Part shown: in pieces, positions 1 to 13,089 of the stretch
How the letters are laid out: each line of letters starts with the position of its first letter
Numbering within the stretch: the first letter of the stretch is position 1
Assembly: GCA_943735955.1 (NCBI GenBank)
Contig: OX030957.1
Span: 8,577,844-8,641,843 of the forward strand
DNA length: 64,000 nt
Direction of reading: 5' to 3'
Source of the DNA: Piscicola geometra
Lineage: Eukaryota; Annelida; Clitellata; Hirudinida; Piscicolidae
Program-made: the position numbers and the translations under genes
The notes under the pieces: model-generated
Database searches by the model: none
Told to the model about the DNA's origin: nothing
What the model saw: only the letters and a program-made list of their open reading frames with translations

Positions 1-1136
1 TCGAAAAAAAGAATTTTTAACAAATGTTTATAATAAAAATTATGAGTTGAATAATTTTTAAATATTTTAGTTATTCATACGAATATTCACTTAGACTCTT
101 GAGAATGTAGATGTAGTATTTGAACTCATTAAAGTTTACGCTTTTGTTCAAATAAATGATATAGATTATTTATATAATAGAAATCTATTTGATTGATTTG
201 ATTGATTGATTGATTTATGAAATAATTGTTTAATTTTATATATTATGTATTTTTCAAACTGTTACGTACGTAGAAATAAACAAATTCTTTTATTTGACTT
301 TTTAAATAACTATTTTTAATATTTAATTTAAAGATTTTGCGAGATTTTTTTGGAACTTCAAACTACTGTCTTTTTTTCACCAAGGTTATCATCAAAGTAT
401 TTTAAATAATGTTTAAAAACTTAATTTATTATTACAATCGCACTCGAAAGCCTTCAATTTTCACATGTCTGAAACCTAAGCTCGTCCCGTTGGCCTCGTT
501 TTTATGAGCCACTTCAAAACTAAATAAAACGGGATATCCTTGCACTTTCAAGAATTGATTTTTTTTAATTAAATGAAGTTATATTAAGTAGCATTAGCTT
601 TATATACTTTATGATTACTATGTAATACATAGTATGTATTATTATTATATTTTTTTAAAAAGCTGGAAGAAATATCGAATAAATTGTTTAAAAAATGCAC
701 TTCTAGGATCGAAGCAAACAGGAGGATTACTTAAAAACACAGTGTTGTATAACTTCTGTACAAAATAACAGTGAGACTTGTATAAAAATATTGTTATTTC
801 GCATTTTCCTGTTCATAAACTTGGGTATAGTTTAATTTGTATGCGTTGTTTCAAGTCTAGTTTATTTTTATTTGGATAATAAATACGATAAATATTTATA
901 ATCGAAAAACCTTCGATAGCATTGTAAAATGACATTGAAATCATCTTCAAAATATAATCACAAGCTTTCAAAAGCCCTCTATCTTATCTTTTATAGATAA
1001 GAATATTTATATAACTGGACTGTAGAGATAAAAATCAAACCCTATTTAATAGGCAAAAAGAATGTATGTTTAAATTATATGATACATAAAACTTTAAGTA
1101 GTAGACTTTGCTTTCAAGCCACAGAGGTAATATTTT

Positions 1137-1560
1137 TATATTGGCGTATACCTGAACGGGCTTCTAAACAACTTTGGGGGTTGATGAAATCGCCCTCAAC
1201 CAAAATTTACCTTTGAACGAATTAGATCTTGAAAAATAGCTTATAAAAAATTAGTTTATGGGTTGGGATTAGGGTAAATGTCTATTTTTTAAAGTTTATT
1301 TCTTGAAAGTCTATTTAAAAAAAGTATATTTTGGGTAAGGCTTATTTTGTCTCTAATCCAACTTGGGCTGCAAATTTTTATTCGCGCCTATGGGCTACTA
1401 GGGCATCGGCTGCATTCGAACCTAATACCATCAGCCATTTTTCAAGGCGAGGAATTCGGGTCCTTTTGACGTCAGACTTTTTCAGAGCGTCATCTAACCT
1501 TTCAGTCATTCGACCAAGTGCTTATTTTCTTATCAGTTTATGACGGAGTCAATCTATAAC
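1137..1560 (-). repeat. Old interrupted copy of tRNA-derived SINE family 1
   Basis: The sequences around 1139-1180 (GGCGTATACCTGAACGGGCT) and 1363-1540 (TTGGGCTGCA, GGGCTACTAGGGCATCGG) match the two halves of the SINE seen intact at 6512, 26334 and 40387. About 180 unrelated bases separate them. The open frame at 1331-1543 lies inside this repeat and is not a gene. Confidence 0.6.
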
Positions 1561-3233
1561 GATTAAATAATCTTGTAAAACTTGAAATTTAAAAAATGGA
1601 AGACTTGAAGTTTTCAGAAATTAGAGTGCGACTTTATTTAATTCAGCTCGATAAGTGCGTTAATACATAATGAAGATATTTTGAATATTGAAAGAAATTT
1701 CATGAAACTTTTTCATTAATTTATATGAGTGAAAGTAATTGTGGTACGATCCTTGTTTCAAGGATACTTGGGTATTTAAATTTATTGACGTTCGTTTATG
1801 AGACGAGTGTGTACGTTTAAAAATAAATGTTTATATATAAGTTGCAGATGATCCAGATGATCCTCAAACGCCATGTGTTTAAACCTGATGTAAACTATAT
1901 AACAAAACCCATGTCATTTATCACTGTAATTGTCGCTGCTAACTCGAAGCAAGGTTTGAAACTTATAATTATTAAATGTTTTTGATAAATCTTTTCAATT
2001 GTATAAATCATTCAAAAAATTATGTGCAAGTAATTTTCTCCTTCACAAATGCAAGAGTTTAAAGGCCCACTTAGAACAATCAGGAAATGCCTTATTCTGA
2101 TAAATTCATCCACCTTGTAAACAAGCAATTGAAGACCACAAAATGATAAAAATCTGTTGTTAGTTCTAAACACGCACAATTCGTTTACAAATTCATCTGT
2201 GCGGGTAAAACAGAATCAAATGTTAAACGTATACGTTTATCTTGAGACATTTATGTAATCGATAGGAATAATCTAACAAATATTTTAATATGACTTGCAT
2301 GATGATAACATCACCAAACCATAACCTCGTATAAAAAACTCATTCAAATTTTTTGTAACCTTGACCCGATAGAACCTATGTGATTTGCGGGTGGCCAGCT
2401 GTATATTATGCAGCTTTCCAGCCGTGCATCTGAATTAGCATGTATATCTTCATAATTGGTCGTATGATGTTTCTCTTCAGCTGTTTATCTCATCACTTTC
2501 TTAAAACCCTAGATTATGCTAGCTCAAAAGCGTCTGATTTAAAAATAACATCAGAGTTATTTACTAAAAAAAATATTTTATAAATTTGAGTTTTGTCTTT
2601 TTGAGGTTTTCAGCTAAATACAACGGGTTGATATTATAATGGCCTTGCAAACAACTTGTAGATTGTTCAAATGATTACTTTCGATTGCCACTGTTGAGAT
2701 TCTAACTGCTGTTCTTATTATCTTATCAAAAAGAGTACATGAAATCTATATTCTACACTCTGGGTGAAGGATTATAAAATGAAAACACAGGTCAGTGAGT
2801 CAGTCTAAAACATAGATAAAGATAACTTGGGAGAATATATAAAGGAAAAGAAGCCACATTAAATTTCTGAAAACTGTTGTGAATTTTATTCTCATCCTAC
2901 CTACTTCAAGTTTCTGCAGGTTTAAAACTTATATATTATTTATGATTTAGTATTTATTATAGAATAAAGTCATTAATCTAGATTATAAAAAGATTTATGT
3001 GATGTTGTGCGCGCGAGATATTTTTTAGATCCAATAAAATAACATTTATAAAAGGATTTATAGGTAAAAGTTGATCTAATACATGATTAGAACAATAAAA
3101 GTTGAAAAATATTGATTTCGTAATGCACCCGCCTGCCCGCTGATGATAATGATGCTGATGATGCTGATGATGATGATGATGAGGATGATGACTATAAAAT
3201 TCCAAAACAACTACCAACGCAGGTGTGACCAAA
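1561..3233. other. Non-coding upstream region of gene 1
   Basis: This AT-rich stretch has no supported gene. It ends in a GAT/ATG microsatellite (about 3140-3190) immediately upstream of the first exon of gene 1. Positions 1-1136 are likewise without a recognisable feature except a TTGA microsatellite at about 188-225. Confidence 0.6.
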
Positions 3234-6200
3234 ATGTTTCTGCAAGCCTCTTTGCGTCTTTCTGCAGCTTTCCTCAAAAGCAGCAAAACCACATGTGTTG
3301 CACAAGTCATGAAAAGGAACTTAGGCTCCTTGGTCACATGCCACGAAATCTTGTGAGTTTGCAAGTGTTTTTCTGCTAAAAATATTTAAATGTATTTATT
3401 TATTTCATGATATAAATAATTTTATTTCATGATTTTGCTACTTGAACGTAAATTCTCTATTTTTATAAAATTTAAATTTATTCTAGATTAAATGTTCTTT
3501 TAATCCTCTTTTTAAACATTAATATATTTATCATTCTTTAACATGTACTGGATATGTATATTGTAAAAAAATATAAGCTGAGTTTTCTCTAAACTACTCT
3601 AGACCGAAATTTGCAAATATAAAATCTTGAAACATCGAAGCCTCTTGAGCGTTGAACTATTCAGTAATCTTGTGAGCATAAAAAGGATTGTAACATGGCC
3701 TACGTCTGTCAGGCTGTGATAAATATAGACTATAAAAAATATGATTATACGACTTTTTTATTAACTCATTGAACTAAGCCGTGATAATTAATTGAATGGA
3801 AAGTCCAATTCTGAAAATATCAAAATCAGATGTGACCATTTTAAGGTCGAGTTATATTGATGAAAGATTACTATCTATGAGTATTTAACGATTGATTCAT
3901 AAAAAGTCATAACTTTTTTGCGTTGGTACAGACTTTCGAAAGGGTTTAAAAGATTGAACAAGTTAAAAATACCAAAAAGAATAAATCATTGTTTGTTGAA
4001 TAAGAACCTCAAGTGAAGAAATCTATTAAGCTATTAATGTTAAGTAGACATATTACACGTGCCTTGATTCAAAACAAGCTAAAAAAACATTTCTTCAGAC
4101 CGAGAGGAAAATATATTCATATTTTGGTTTTTATTGCAAAATAAAACTATATTATAAGGGGGGGGGGCATAATCATCGATTTCAAAATTTCAAAATGTCC
4201 ACTAAGGACATGGTTAACACTAACAATAAAGAAGTTAAACACAAAAAATATTTTTGTATGTCAAAAATAACCCCCCCCCCGCGCTTGAAAAAAAAACACA
4301 CAAAAATGGGAGATGTTAAACATTTTATTCACTAGAAAAAAACATTTTGGGGGAGTGAGTTTCATCAAAATTACCAACTTCCAATATTAAATACTCATAA
4401 AATAACCTAGTGAACCATATTCCAAGTGGACGTAACGAATTTCCAATTTTCGATTTTGGCCTACTTATGTCCACCCCTAACATTATTCTTATTAATTTCG
4501 AAATAAAATAGAAAAAAATGATTTTAAAATTCTTGTTAGTTTAACATTAAAATAAAAATATCTAAATTATAAATCAATTTTGTAAATGCCGAATGATTTT
4601 CGAATACAAACATTAGTTCTAGTACAAAGACTTGATTAATTCCCAAATGATTTATTGTTAGTGTATTTTCGCTATAAAAAAATAAAATAAATATTATCTG
4701 AATAATAAATAAACACAAAATAATAAAAGAATACTAAACAATAAAAAAATAAAATAAATATTATCTGAATAATAAATAAACACAAAATAATAAAAGAATA
4801 CTAAACAATAAAAAAATAATAAATAATAAATCAATACTAAAACAATAAACGATACTAAATAATAAATATATACAAAGAAATGAATATTTAAGAAATTTTG
4901 AATACTATCAAAATAGCAGCTATTTCTTTTTAATAATTTTATAAGCTGCTATAAGTGTAATAAAATTCATAAAAATAATAAATATTAAACACTAACGAAA
5001 TAACTCTTAATGAATTGATCGCATAACCAGGAAAAGCCGACCAACGGGTGCCTCACAAACTAGAAACTACACGTTCAACAAACAAACGCTGAAGGATTTC
5101 ATGAAACTGCCCCAGCCCAAGGACAAAGTCCTGGTCACCTATGTGTGGATTGATGGCTCATGTCTGACCATGAGAGCAAAAGACAGAATTCTCAACAAAG
5201 AACCGACCAGATTTGAAGGTATTGCACGTAACTAAAATTTACAATCGTTTGCGTGGCATTGAAAGCTTTAATATATAACTTTAAACAACAATTAAATCTT
5301 TGAATTTTCTGTTCAAAAGAAAATTTTAATGATGAAATCTTCTATTTCAACGATTAAATCTTCTATTTAAATGATTAAATCTTCTATTTAAATGATAAAA
5401 TCTTCTATTTAAATGATTAAATCTTCTATTTCAACGATTAAATCTTCTATTTAAATGATTAAATCTTCTATTTAAATGATTAAATATTCTATTTAAATGA
5501 TTAAATCTTCTATTTAAATGATTAAATATTCTATTTAAATGATTAAATATTCTATTTAAATGATTAAATATTCTATTTAAATGATTAAATCTTCTATTTA
5601 AATAATTAAATATTCTATTTAAATGATTAAATATTCAATTTAAATGATTAAATATTCTTTTTCAATGATTAGATCTTCTCTTCAAATCTTCTATTTAAAT
5701 GATCAATTCTTCAATCCTTCTTTCCAGACTGTCCGGTTTGGAACTTCGACGGCTCGAGCACCGGACAAGCCGAGGGCGACAACTCAGACGTCTTTCTACA
5801 GCCTGTTGCGCTCTACAGAGACCCCTTCCGAGAAGGTGCCAACAAAATGGTGCTGTGTGAGACGTTCAACAGCAATGGAAACCCGACTGGTGAGCTCTAG
5901 AAATCAACTTGTTCTATATTTCAAAATATTTTGATTTAAATCTCTTGGTAATAATAATTTACATTCTAAATTTTTAGAATTTTCAAGTGCTTGTTTTACT
6001 CTATAATTTTAAAATGATACATCTTATAAAGTGACGTGCTAAATTTTTAGAATTTTCCGATAGCTGTATTACTCTATTAATTTCACGTGATAAATACAAC
6101 ATTTATATTCTAATCGACAGCTTCGAACGCTAGGAGGAAGTGCGCCGAAGTGATGGAGAAGGTGAAGGAGCACGAGCCGTGGTTCGGTATCGAGCAGGAG

Positions 6201-9200
6201 TACACGTTGTTCGGCAAAGACCGTCGACTGCTGGGATGGCCCACAGACGGAGTGTTGCCTCCCCAAGGTAGCTTATAAAAAAAAAAATAATGGTGATAGT
6301 AAAAAATAATAATATACATAATAGTAATCATAACAATAATAATGAAGAGAATTATCATAAAGGCATATAACTCAAAGGGGCTTCTAAGCCACTCGAACCT
6401 AGGACTGTTAACCTATGTTCAAGTCGAAAGTCGTTACCTACTTGACTAGCCGTTCACTTGATAAAAGAATATTATTTAAATTAATTTTAAAGGGTAATAA
6501 TAATGACGAGCATTATTATAGTGGCGTATAACCCGAACGGGTTTCCAGGCCACTTGGGCTGCATGTTTTCACTTGCGCCTTTAGGTTACTAGGGCATTGG
6601 TTGCACTTGAAGCTAGGACCTTTCATTATTGGTCGATTCGAGAGTCGTTGTCGACCCAGCTACCCGCTCACCCGTATGATAAGAATTAATAAAATGAAAA
6701 GCAAAGAACTTTTTTTTATCAATTTAGAAATTGTTCAAGTGATTTAGCAGAGAAATATTTTTAATTTCGAACATTTGACTTTATTTAAAACTATGTATTG
6801 ACATTCTACGGTAAATAAAATGTATTGCAGCGATTTATCAAGTAGATATATGACCCTTCCATTGAATTTGAAGGGTGTTCAAAACACTAACTTCTCAAGG
6901 GTTTTCCCAGAAATGAAACTTAAAGCTCTTGGAAATGTTGCAAAATTTAAATTTTATTTATAGGATTTTTGCATTCTCTGAGTTTTAAATTATTTAATAA
7001 AAAGTTTGGTCCATATTTTAAAGTTTAATCTCAAGTGCTTTTGCAAGTTTACTAAAGAATGCATGTGTCTTTCAGGCTGTTCGAATAGTATTCAAATAAA
7101 CATGAAATTTACATAGAAGTTTGGTGAAAACACATTCTGATCGTCTTAAGACAGCAAGAACTTTATAATTATGGGTCTTATACCATATATTTGTTTAAAA
7201 TGAGCCCAGTGATCCGAATTTGGACATGAAAATTAAAATAAAATAATTAATTAATAAATCATATAATTATCTGTGTGTGTATGCTAGGTATTATAGATGC
7301 GTTATCTACACTTTAGAATAATATTGATTTAAATTGGTGCTATAGTTTATTTACAGTCAATTTTTAAAATCATGTGAAATCAACATTTTTTGTTTTACTT
7401 ATTCGACCCACTAGAAAATAATATGAGGCAGTAACTATGCTTTTATTATTTTTTAAAGTTATATTTTTAACCGTAAACAACACAATTGAAATAGTTACTT
7501 GCTTATAATTTCCCCAGAATATCTACAAATTACATATAAATTAGTATGTCCGATATCGGATAAGTGGGCTCTTACCCAGTCATTTGCCTCTAGTTTCATA
7601 AAGAGCTCTGGGTTACCATTGGGCTTCAATTTTGATTTTTAATTCATTCTCATGTGTGAATAATACTGAAAAACCGACTTAAAAAATAAAAATTCTGGGA
7701 ATTTGAGTGATCAGAATGTTCACCCAATAGGTGTTGCAAACATATATCGCCCTAATTGACTGATCATAAGCCTAAGTTATTGCTTTAAAAATGTTCTGCT
7801 TAATTTTTCAAAAAAGTCAGTCAGGCACTACTGTTGTTAACACAAAGGAAACAAATGAAACCTAGTTTTTGACATTTTAAATACTAATTTTACCTTATAT
7901 GTGTATATAATATTGATTACTTATTATTGATTATATATTATTGATATAAAGACAATAAAATAAATTATTCATAATTTAAATTTATTCAGTACCTATGTAG
8001 CACTAACTTTTTTCAAAAAAATTAGTCAAGAGCCTAATGATCCATATTTAGACATACCACGAAAATCATCAAAATAATTGAAATTTTAAGTTATGATTTC
8101 AGTTTCGATAATAAGGCCCCAAACTAAGACGGTATTATGAATTAAATTTTTTTACATAGTATGGATCATGGGGTGGGCTCTTATGGGTTAAATAAACAAA
8201 CAAAATTAATGTGTTGATTTCTTTTTTAATGATTCGATCACCACCAATTAAACGATACTTACTTTTTAGCGTCCTATTTTTGTCACAAAAACCGTAAATA
8301 ATATTTGAGTATAAAAAGTTCTTGTGATAAATAAAATTACTTTTGAAATGTGACACGCTTTAATTGCCTTACACTTGCACGTCAAGCCTTGTCTTCTAAG
8401 AATTTATGATTATTAGTTTTTTTAAAGACATTTTACGATCATAATATAGTTAATTTAACGCGTTTGAAAAAAACTTTATATACGAAATTAGTTATACTTC
8501 AAAAAAATTAATGTAGTGTTGCTTCTTTTTATTCTCATGAATTTAAAGACATCAACAACTTTCAAATTGCCAGAATTAGTACAAATTTTGCACTTATATT
8601 TGAGGATTAAAAGCTCTGAGACTTCTCTTTAAAAATGAAAGCAGTAAACACTGGGAGAGAAAGTAATTACAATGATTTTGATCTTGTTGTGAGCCAAGGC
8701 TCCATGGATGTCTATAACTAACATCTATGCTATATCTAGAATTCCAAGTCCTACCCATCACTGATGAACCCCCACAGGGCCTTATTACTGTGGCGTGGGA
8801 CCAAACAAAGTTTTTGGACGTGAAGTGCTGGAATCGCACTTGAGAGCTTGTTTGTACGCCAACTTGAACATCACTGGCACCAACATCGAAGTCATGCCTT
8901 CCCAGTTTGAGTTCCAGGTTAGAATTCAACAAGTTTGAACTTATGATGATGATGGTGTTTATTTAATATAGCGCTAAGGCAAGCATTAGTGGAGCTTAAT
9001 TCAAAAGAATAAAAATTAACAGGTGATATTTTATAGTTTGTGAGTGTTTTCTAAACTAGTTTGATTTATTCTGTTAACAATTTGTGACTAGGTGGGGCCA
9101 AGTGTAGGAGTGGCAGCGGCTGACGACCTTTGGATGGCGAGGTTCATCTTGGAGAGAGTAGCAGAGGAGTTTGGAGTGGTGGTCTCATTCGACCCAAAAC

Positions 9201-10245
9201 CTCTTCCTGAGTGGAACGGAGCTGGAGCCCATTGCAACTTCAGCACCAAGGCCATGCGGGCAGACGGTGGTATCAAGTATGTAGTTTATGAATGATATTC
9301 CTACTTGGGAAATTAAGAAAAATGTTTCGATAAAATAAAATATTATAAAAAAGCAACACCTAGATTTAAATAGAAAAGTTATCGACAATGCAATGTCCAC
9401 CACGCAGGCACATCTTGGCAGCGATTGAGAAACTAAAGGCAAATCACGTGGAAACAATGAAATGGTATGACATCAGTGGAGGTGAAGACAACAAGAGAAG
9501 GCTAACTGGCATCCACGAGACCTCTTCCATCCACACTTTCACCTCCGGAGTCGCTAATAGGGGAGCCAGTGTGCGTATAACTGCGCAGGTTCGTCTTTTT
9601 TTGTTATCCGATGTTTTCTTGTTAGAGTATTTAGTAAATAAATTACATTTAGGACTTTTTATATTAAAAGTTTTGTTATTTTATTACTTATTTTATAAGA
9701 AATATTATTTTAAAAAGTTATTTCTTCGTTATTAGTTTATTAATTGGGGTTTCCAGTTATTTGTTCGTTTAATATATAATGTAACATTACGTAGTGAAGT
9801 GTCATTGACATTACTCGTATTTTAAGTTATAAAAAAGCACAAACGTACTAAGAAGTTGAAATACTTGAATGGTTTTCAAAAGAATAGACGTATCACAATT
9901 TGTGCTCTGAATTGTCTCCCATTGCAATTATAGATTATTCTTACTGTTAATCCTTTATGTTGAATGTTAATCCTTTATGTTGAATGTTAATCCTTTATTT
10001 TGACAGTTAATCTTTTATTTTGACTGTTAATCCTTAACTCATTCAAGAAGAAAATCAACAATATTAATTTTCAGAAAACCTTTCTCATAACATTTAAATA
10101 CATAAGTAAAACAATTAATTCCTTATTCTTTCCTCAACTCCAGGTGAACAAAGATGGCAAAGGTTTCTTCGAGGACAGGAGGCCTGCAGCCAACGCTGAC
10201 ATGTACAAGGTCACCCAGAGTTTGTGCAGCACCATCCTCCTCTAA
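3234..10245 (+). CDS. Glutamine synthetase (GSII), gene 1, probably mitochondrial
   Basis: This gene encodes ATP-dependent glutamate plus ammonia ligase. Coding exons read as 3234-3352, 5031-5218 (or from 5064), 5728-5889, 6121-6267, 8778-8917, 9092-9276, 9408-9588 and 10144-10245. All junctions are GT-AG and the phases agree, giving 407 residues (396 with the alternative acceptor). Exon 1 starts [18 protein letters not shown] and has Arg and Lys but no acidic residue until its end, as in a mitochondrial presequence. Family landmarks follow in order: [70 protein letters not shown] and FEDRRPAAN. These include the metal-binding Glu and His positions of the human enzyme. An oddity is [11 protein letters not shown] where the family normally has GPCEGI.MGD. 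Poly(A) signal AATAAA lies at 10524. The family call is certain; mitochondrial location is inferred. Confidence 0.95.
4676..4808. repeat. Tandem duplication of about 67 bp in intron 1 of gene 1
   Basis: The stretch starting AAAAAAATAAAATAAATATT at about 4676 is repeated almost exactly from about 4743. It consists of AT-rich sequence only. Confidence 0.8.
5321..5700. repeat. 21-bp minisatellite in intron 2 of gene 1
   Basis: About 18 copies of a unit close to ATCTTCTATTTAAATGATTA fill most of this intron. Variants (CTTCT or ATTCT, ATGATT or ACGATT) show a degenerate head-to-tail array. The open frame inside it is not coding until the exon starting at 5728. Confidence 0.93.
6358..6460 (-). repeat. 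Truncated SINE family 1 copy
   Basis: AGGGGCTTCTAAGCCACT and the downstream TGACTAGCCGTTCACTTGAT resemble the intact copy that begins about 50 bp further on. The middle has been deleted. Confidence 0.55.
6512..6680 (-). repeat. tRNA-derived SINE, family 1
   Basis: Read on the minus strand, the unit begins GAGCGGGTAGCTGGGTCGAC, which resembles an RNA polymerase III A box (TRGCNNAGYNGG). It later has AGGTTCAAGTGC, resembling a B box. The same sequence recurs at 26334-26506 and 40387-40558. It lies in intron 4 of gene 1. Confidence 0.75.
9945..10040. repeat. About 20-bp minisatellite in intron 7 of gene 1
   Basis: Four to five imperfect copies of TGTTAATCCTTTATGTTGAA lie head to tail. Confidence 0.85.
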
Positions 10246-10523
10246 TCCCTCTTCACCTCTTCCCACTTCCATGAGCTTCCTTCATCATACTTTCATCGCT
10301 CACAGCTGCAACCACTTTTAGGCATTCATCACACTTCGCACACATATCTTTTCCTCAAGAGCCTTCGACATTTTCTTTTTGAAAAAGGGTATAAAATCAC
10401 ATTTTTTGTCGTTGCACGTTACTCTACGTACTGTGTATGCATGTGTTCCTTGTTGTATTGTTTATTACCATCTTTCAGCATTCCTTTTTGTGATGAAATT
10501 TAGGATTTTTGTCTTTTTTCTCC

Positions 10524-10529
10524 AATAAA
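10524..10529 (+). terminator. Poly(A) signal of glutamine synthetase gene 1
   Basis: AATAAA lies about 280 bases after the stop codon of gene 1, at a plausible 3' UTR distance. Confidence 0.75.
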
Positions 10530-10673
10530 TGAAATCTTGAAAACAAAACTTGAAACCTAGTTTTATTAAAAAGGTTTTTATCCGTAAAAAAGAGTATATT
10601 TTAATCTGTTAAGAATAACTACACATTTTATTTTAGTGCAAAAACACAAGAAAAGACTTTTAAAAAATTCTGG

Positions 10674-10839
<166 letters not shown>

Positions 10840-10929
10840 GTACTTTTTTGCAGAAATATAATTAACTCAATTGTCATTCTGTGAAATTTTCTGCGTTTTC
10901 TTTTGATTATACCAAGACAGACAATACTT

Positions 10930-11110
10930 GATTAGGGACAACGGGATAGGAGAGTGGTAAAACGCTTGGCGTTCAACTCAGCGTGAGTTAGATTCCTATC
11001 GTCGCATAAGTGCGTCGATTCTTAAGAGACTTGGGCACGGTGATGCTCTAAAAGGCTGACTCGTTACTCCAAATATCGTGAGTTCAATTCTTACCATCGT
11101 CTAGTAGCTA
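10930..11110 (+). repeat. tRNA-like SINE, family 3
   Basis: GGGATAGGAGAGTGGTAAAA resembles a tRNA 5' half with an A box, and GTGAGTTAGATTCC resembles a B box about 40 bases later. A second, weaker GTGAGTTCAATTC follows. It does not fold as an intact tRNA by eye, so I call it a SINE remnant. Confidence 0.5.
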
Positions 11111-11263
11111 GCGAGGAAAGCTACAAAAACAAACATGAGAATACGAATTTCTACTTAGTGTAAGAGAATACGTGAAAGAGCTAATTGCACTGAGACATGG
11201 CTTAAAAAGGTTTACTTTTAGATAAAGGACTCACCTACTCAGTCAATTAAAAAATATTATATA

Positions 11264-12133
11264 GGAGACCAGGGCAAGATGACCTGGTTAACGATTTATG
11301 TCGTTTTGTTATTTTATTTTTAAAGATAACACATTTTTTTCCATGAAATGTTAGAGGATTCATTTTTTGTAATAAATATATCAACATTTACTTTTAAAAG
11401 TAAATATAACTAATGAATAATTTCATTTTTCTACAACCCTAATAATTTTTAATTTTGCCCCAGTACCGGGACAACACTTAAAAAGTTTAAAATTTTAATC
11501 TTCTGAATATTTTACATGGTTCAACAAATCATAACAATGTTCTTATATTTTGAAAATATAAAATAAAATAAAATAAATAGTAATATAATGAAAATAGGAT
11601 GGAATCTAGACATCCGTAATTATCTATAATTTACAGCATTTATTCTTTGAGGTAATTTAATAATTTATAATAGTTAACTTATAATTAAGCAGCACAAAAG
11701 CTCCAGTATCATAATCATATTTATTTGTGAAAATTCAGAAAAACCAATTAAGTATGTCATCTTGTCCCGACCATTTTGACCGAACTGCTTAGTTACAAAT
11801 TTTCGTTTTTATTTCTATGTATGAAGTCAAATAATTAAAAATTATTTATGTTAATATTAAGTATTATAAATAAACTACTGATAAATATTTTTTTTCAAAC
11901 GAAATTAGTTACCTGTTTCTGCAGCAGAGCTTATTTAAACGTGCATAAAAGTTAAAACGTGACCGCGGAAAACAATCAAATCTTCACAACTAAAACAAAA
12001 ATAGTGATTTCAGCGTTTGCATACTATTATTTAACGAAAGGGAGGTAGGAGAGCCAGTAGTGTTCGTTTAATGCTCTTAAATAGTGGGGAACTGAAAATA
12101 TAAGACATTCGTCATCTTGCCCCGGTCTTCCCT
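11264..12133. mobile_element. Element with GGGCAAGATGAC terminal inverted repeats, copy 1
   Basis: The left end reads GGAGACCAGGGCAAGATGAC. The right end reads GTCATCTTGCCCCGGTCTTC, its near-perfect inverse. The same 870-bp sequence recurs at 21132-22004 in the same orientation with high similarity. There is no coding capacity, so it is probably a non-autonomous DNA transposon. The family is not recognised. Confidence 0.85.
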
Positions 12134-13089
12134 ACAGAATTATAATAATTGTTAAAAACTTTTAATTGGAAAGTAAAATTAATATTTGTCATTAAAAAGT
12201 CAGTATCTCGTTGCTTTGCCAACAAAAGAACTCACAACAAAGCTGTCAACAAAGATGGCTGTGTGTCACATGCGTTTATAAACATCTTTAGACGTGTTAG
12301 AGAACTTTTATGTTTCAGGTGTAAGCTGTGGTCATTTGATCAATCAAGTTTTCGGTAGATAAACTTTTTTATTTCTCGTAATGCCGTCTTCTTCTCATGA
12401 ACGAAAGACGAAAGCGTCAGAAAAATTATCTTAAAATGTAAATTATAGTTTATCATTGAAATTTCAATTGGAATCTTTTAAAAATAGAATAGAGCTCAGA
12501 TAGAAGTAATTGTATTGAATTAAATCAAATTTAGAGACACTTAGAGTCGAGTGCGTCAGAAAGTTCAATTTAAAAATGAATTTTAAATTTTAGTTTTTAT
12601 TTAAACTTAACTTTAATTTAAAATCGATAAAATATTAATTTTTTAAATTCGGAAGCATTAATTGAAACAGAAAAAAATAATGGCTGTTATTTCTCACGTT
12701 TTGTCTTTAAACATTATGCTTGTATAACAGGTTGTAAGTGACTAATGAAAAAAATATTGACTCAGTAAAAAATTGTGATCATAACAACTTTCACAGTGAA
12801 TCTTATACACCAAGTAATATAACAGAAAGTGAATAGTGAAGTAACATAAAGAATATGCTGTTTATTGAGGAGCAATTATTTGCAGATACATTTTTTGCGT
12901 TAGATTTATGTTGTGTTTATTGCGGTATAGTATTTCTCCTAAAACCATAGCATTGAGCATGAAAAATTATATATAACTACAATTATAAGTATGTCATTTA
13001 GAAATGATAACTGTATTTAAAATTACCTGAAAAACTTTGCTTGCTCTTTGAAGCGTTTCATGACAAAATCTGTTCAGGTTATGAAAAGG

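Noticed and set aside
5321..5700. Possible CRISPR-like array (regular 21-bp repeats)
   Set aside because: The units are contiguous with no unique spacers, and the array lies in an intron of an animal gene.
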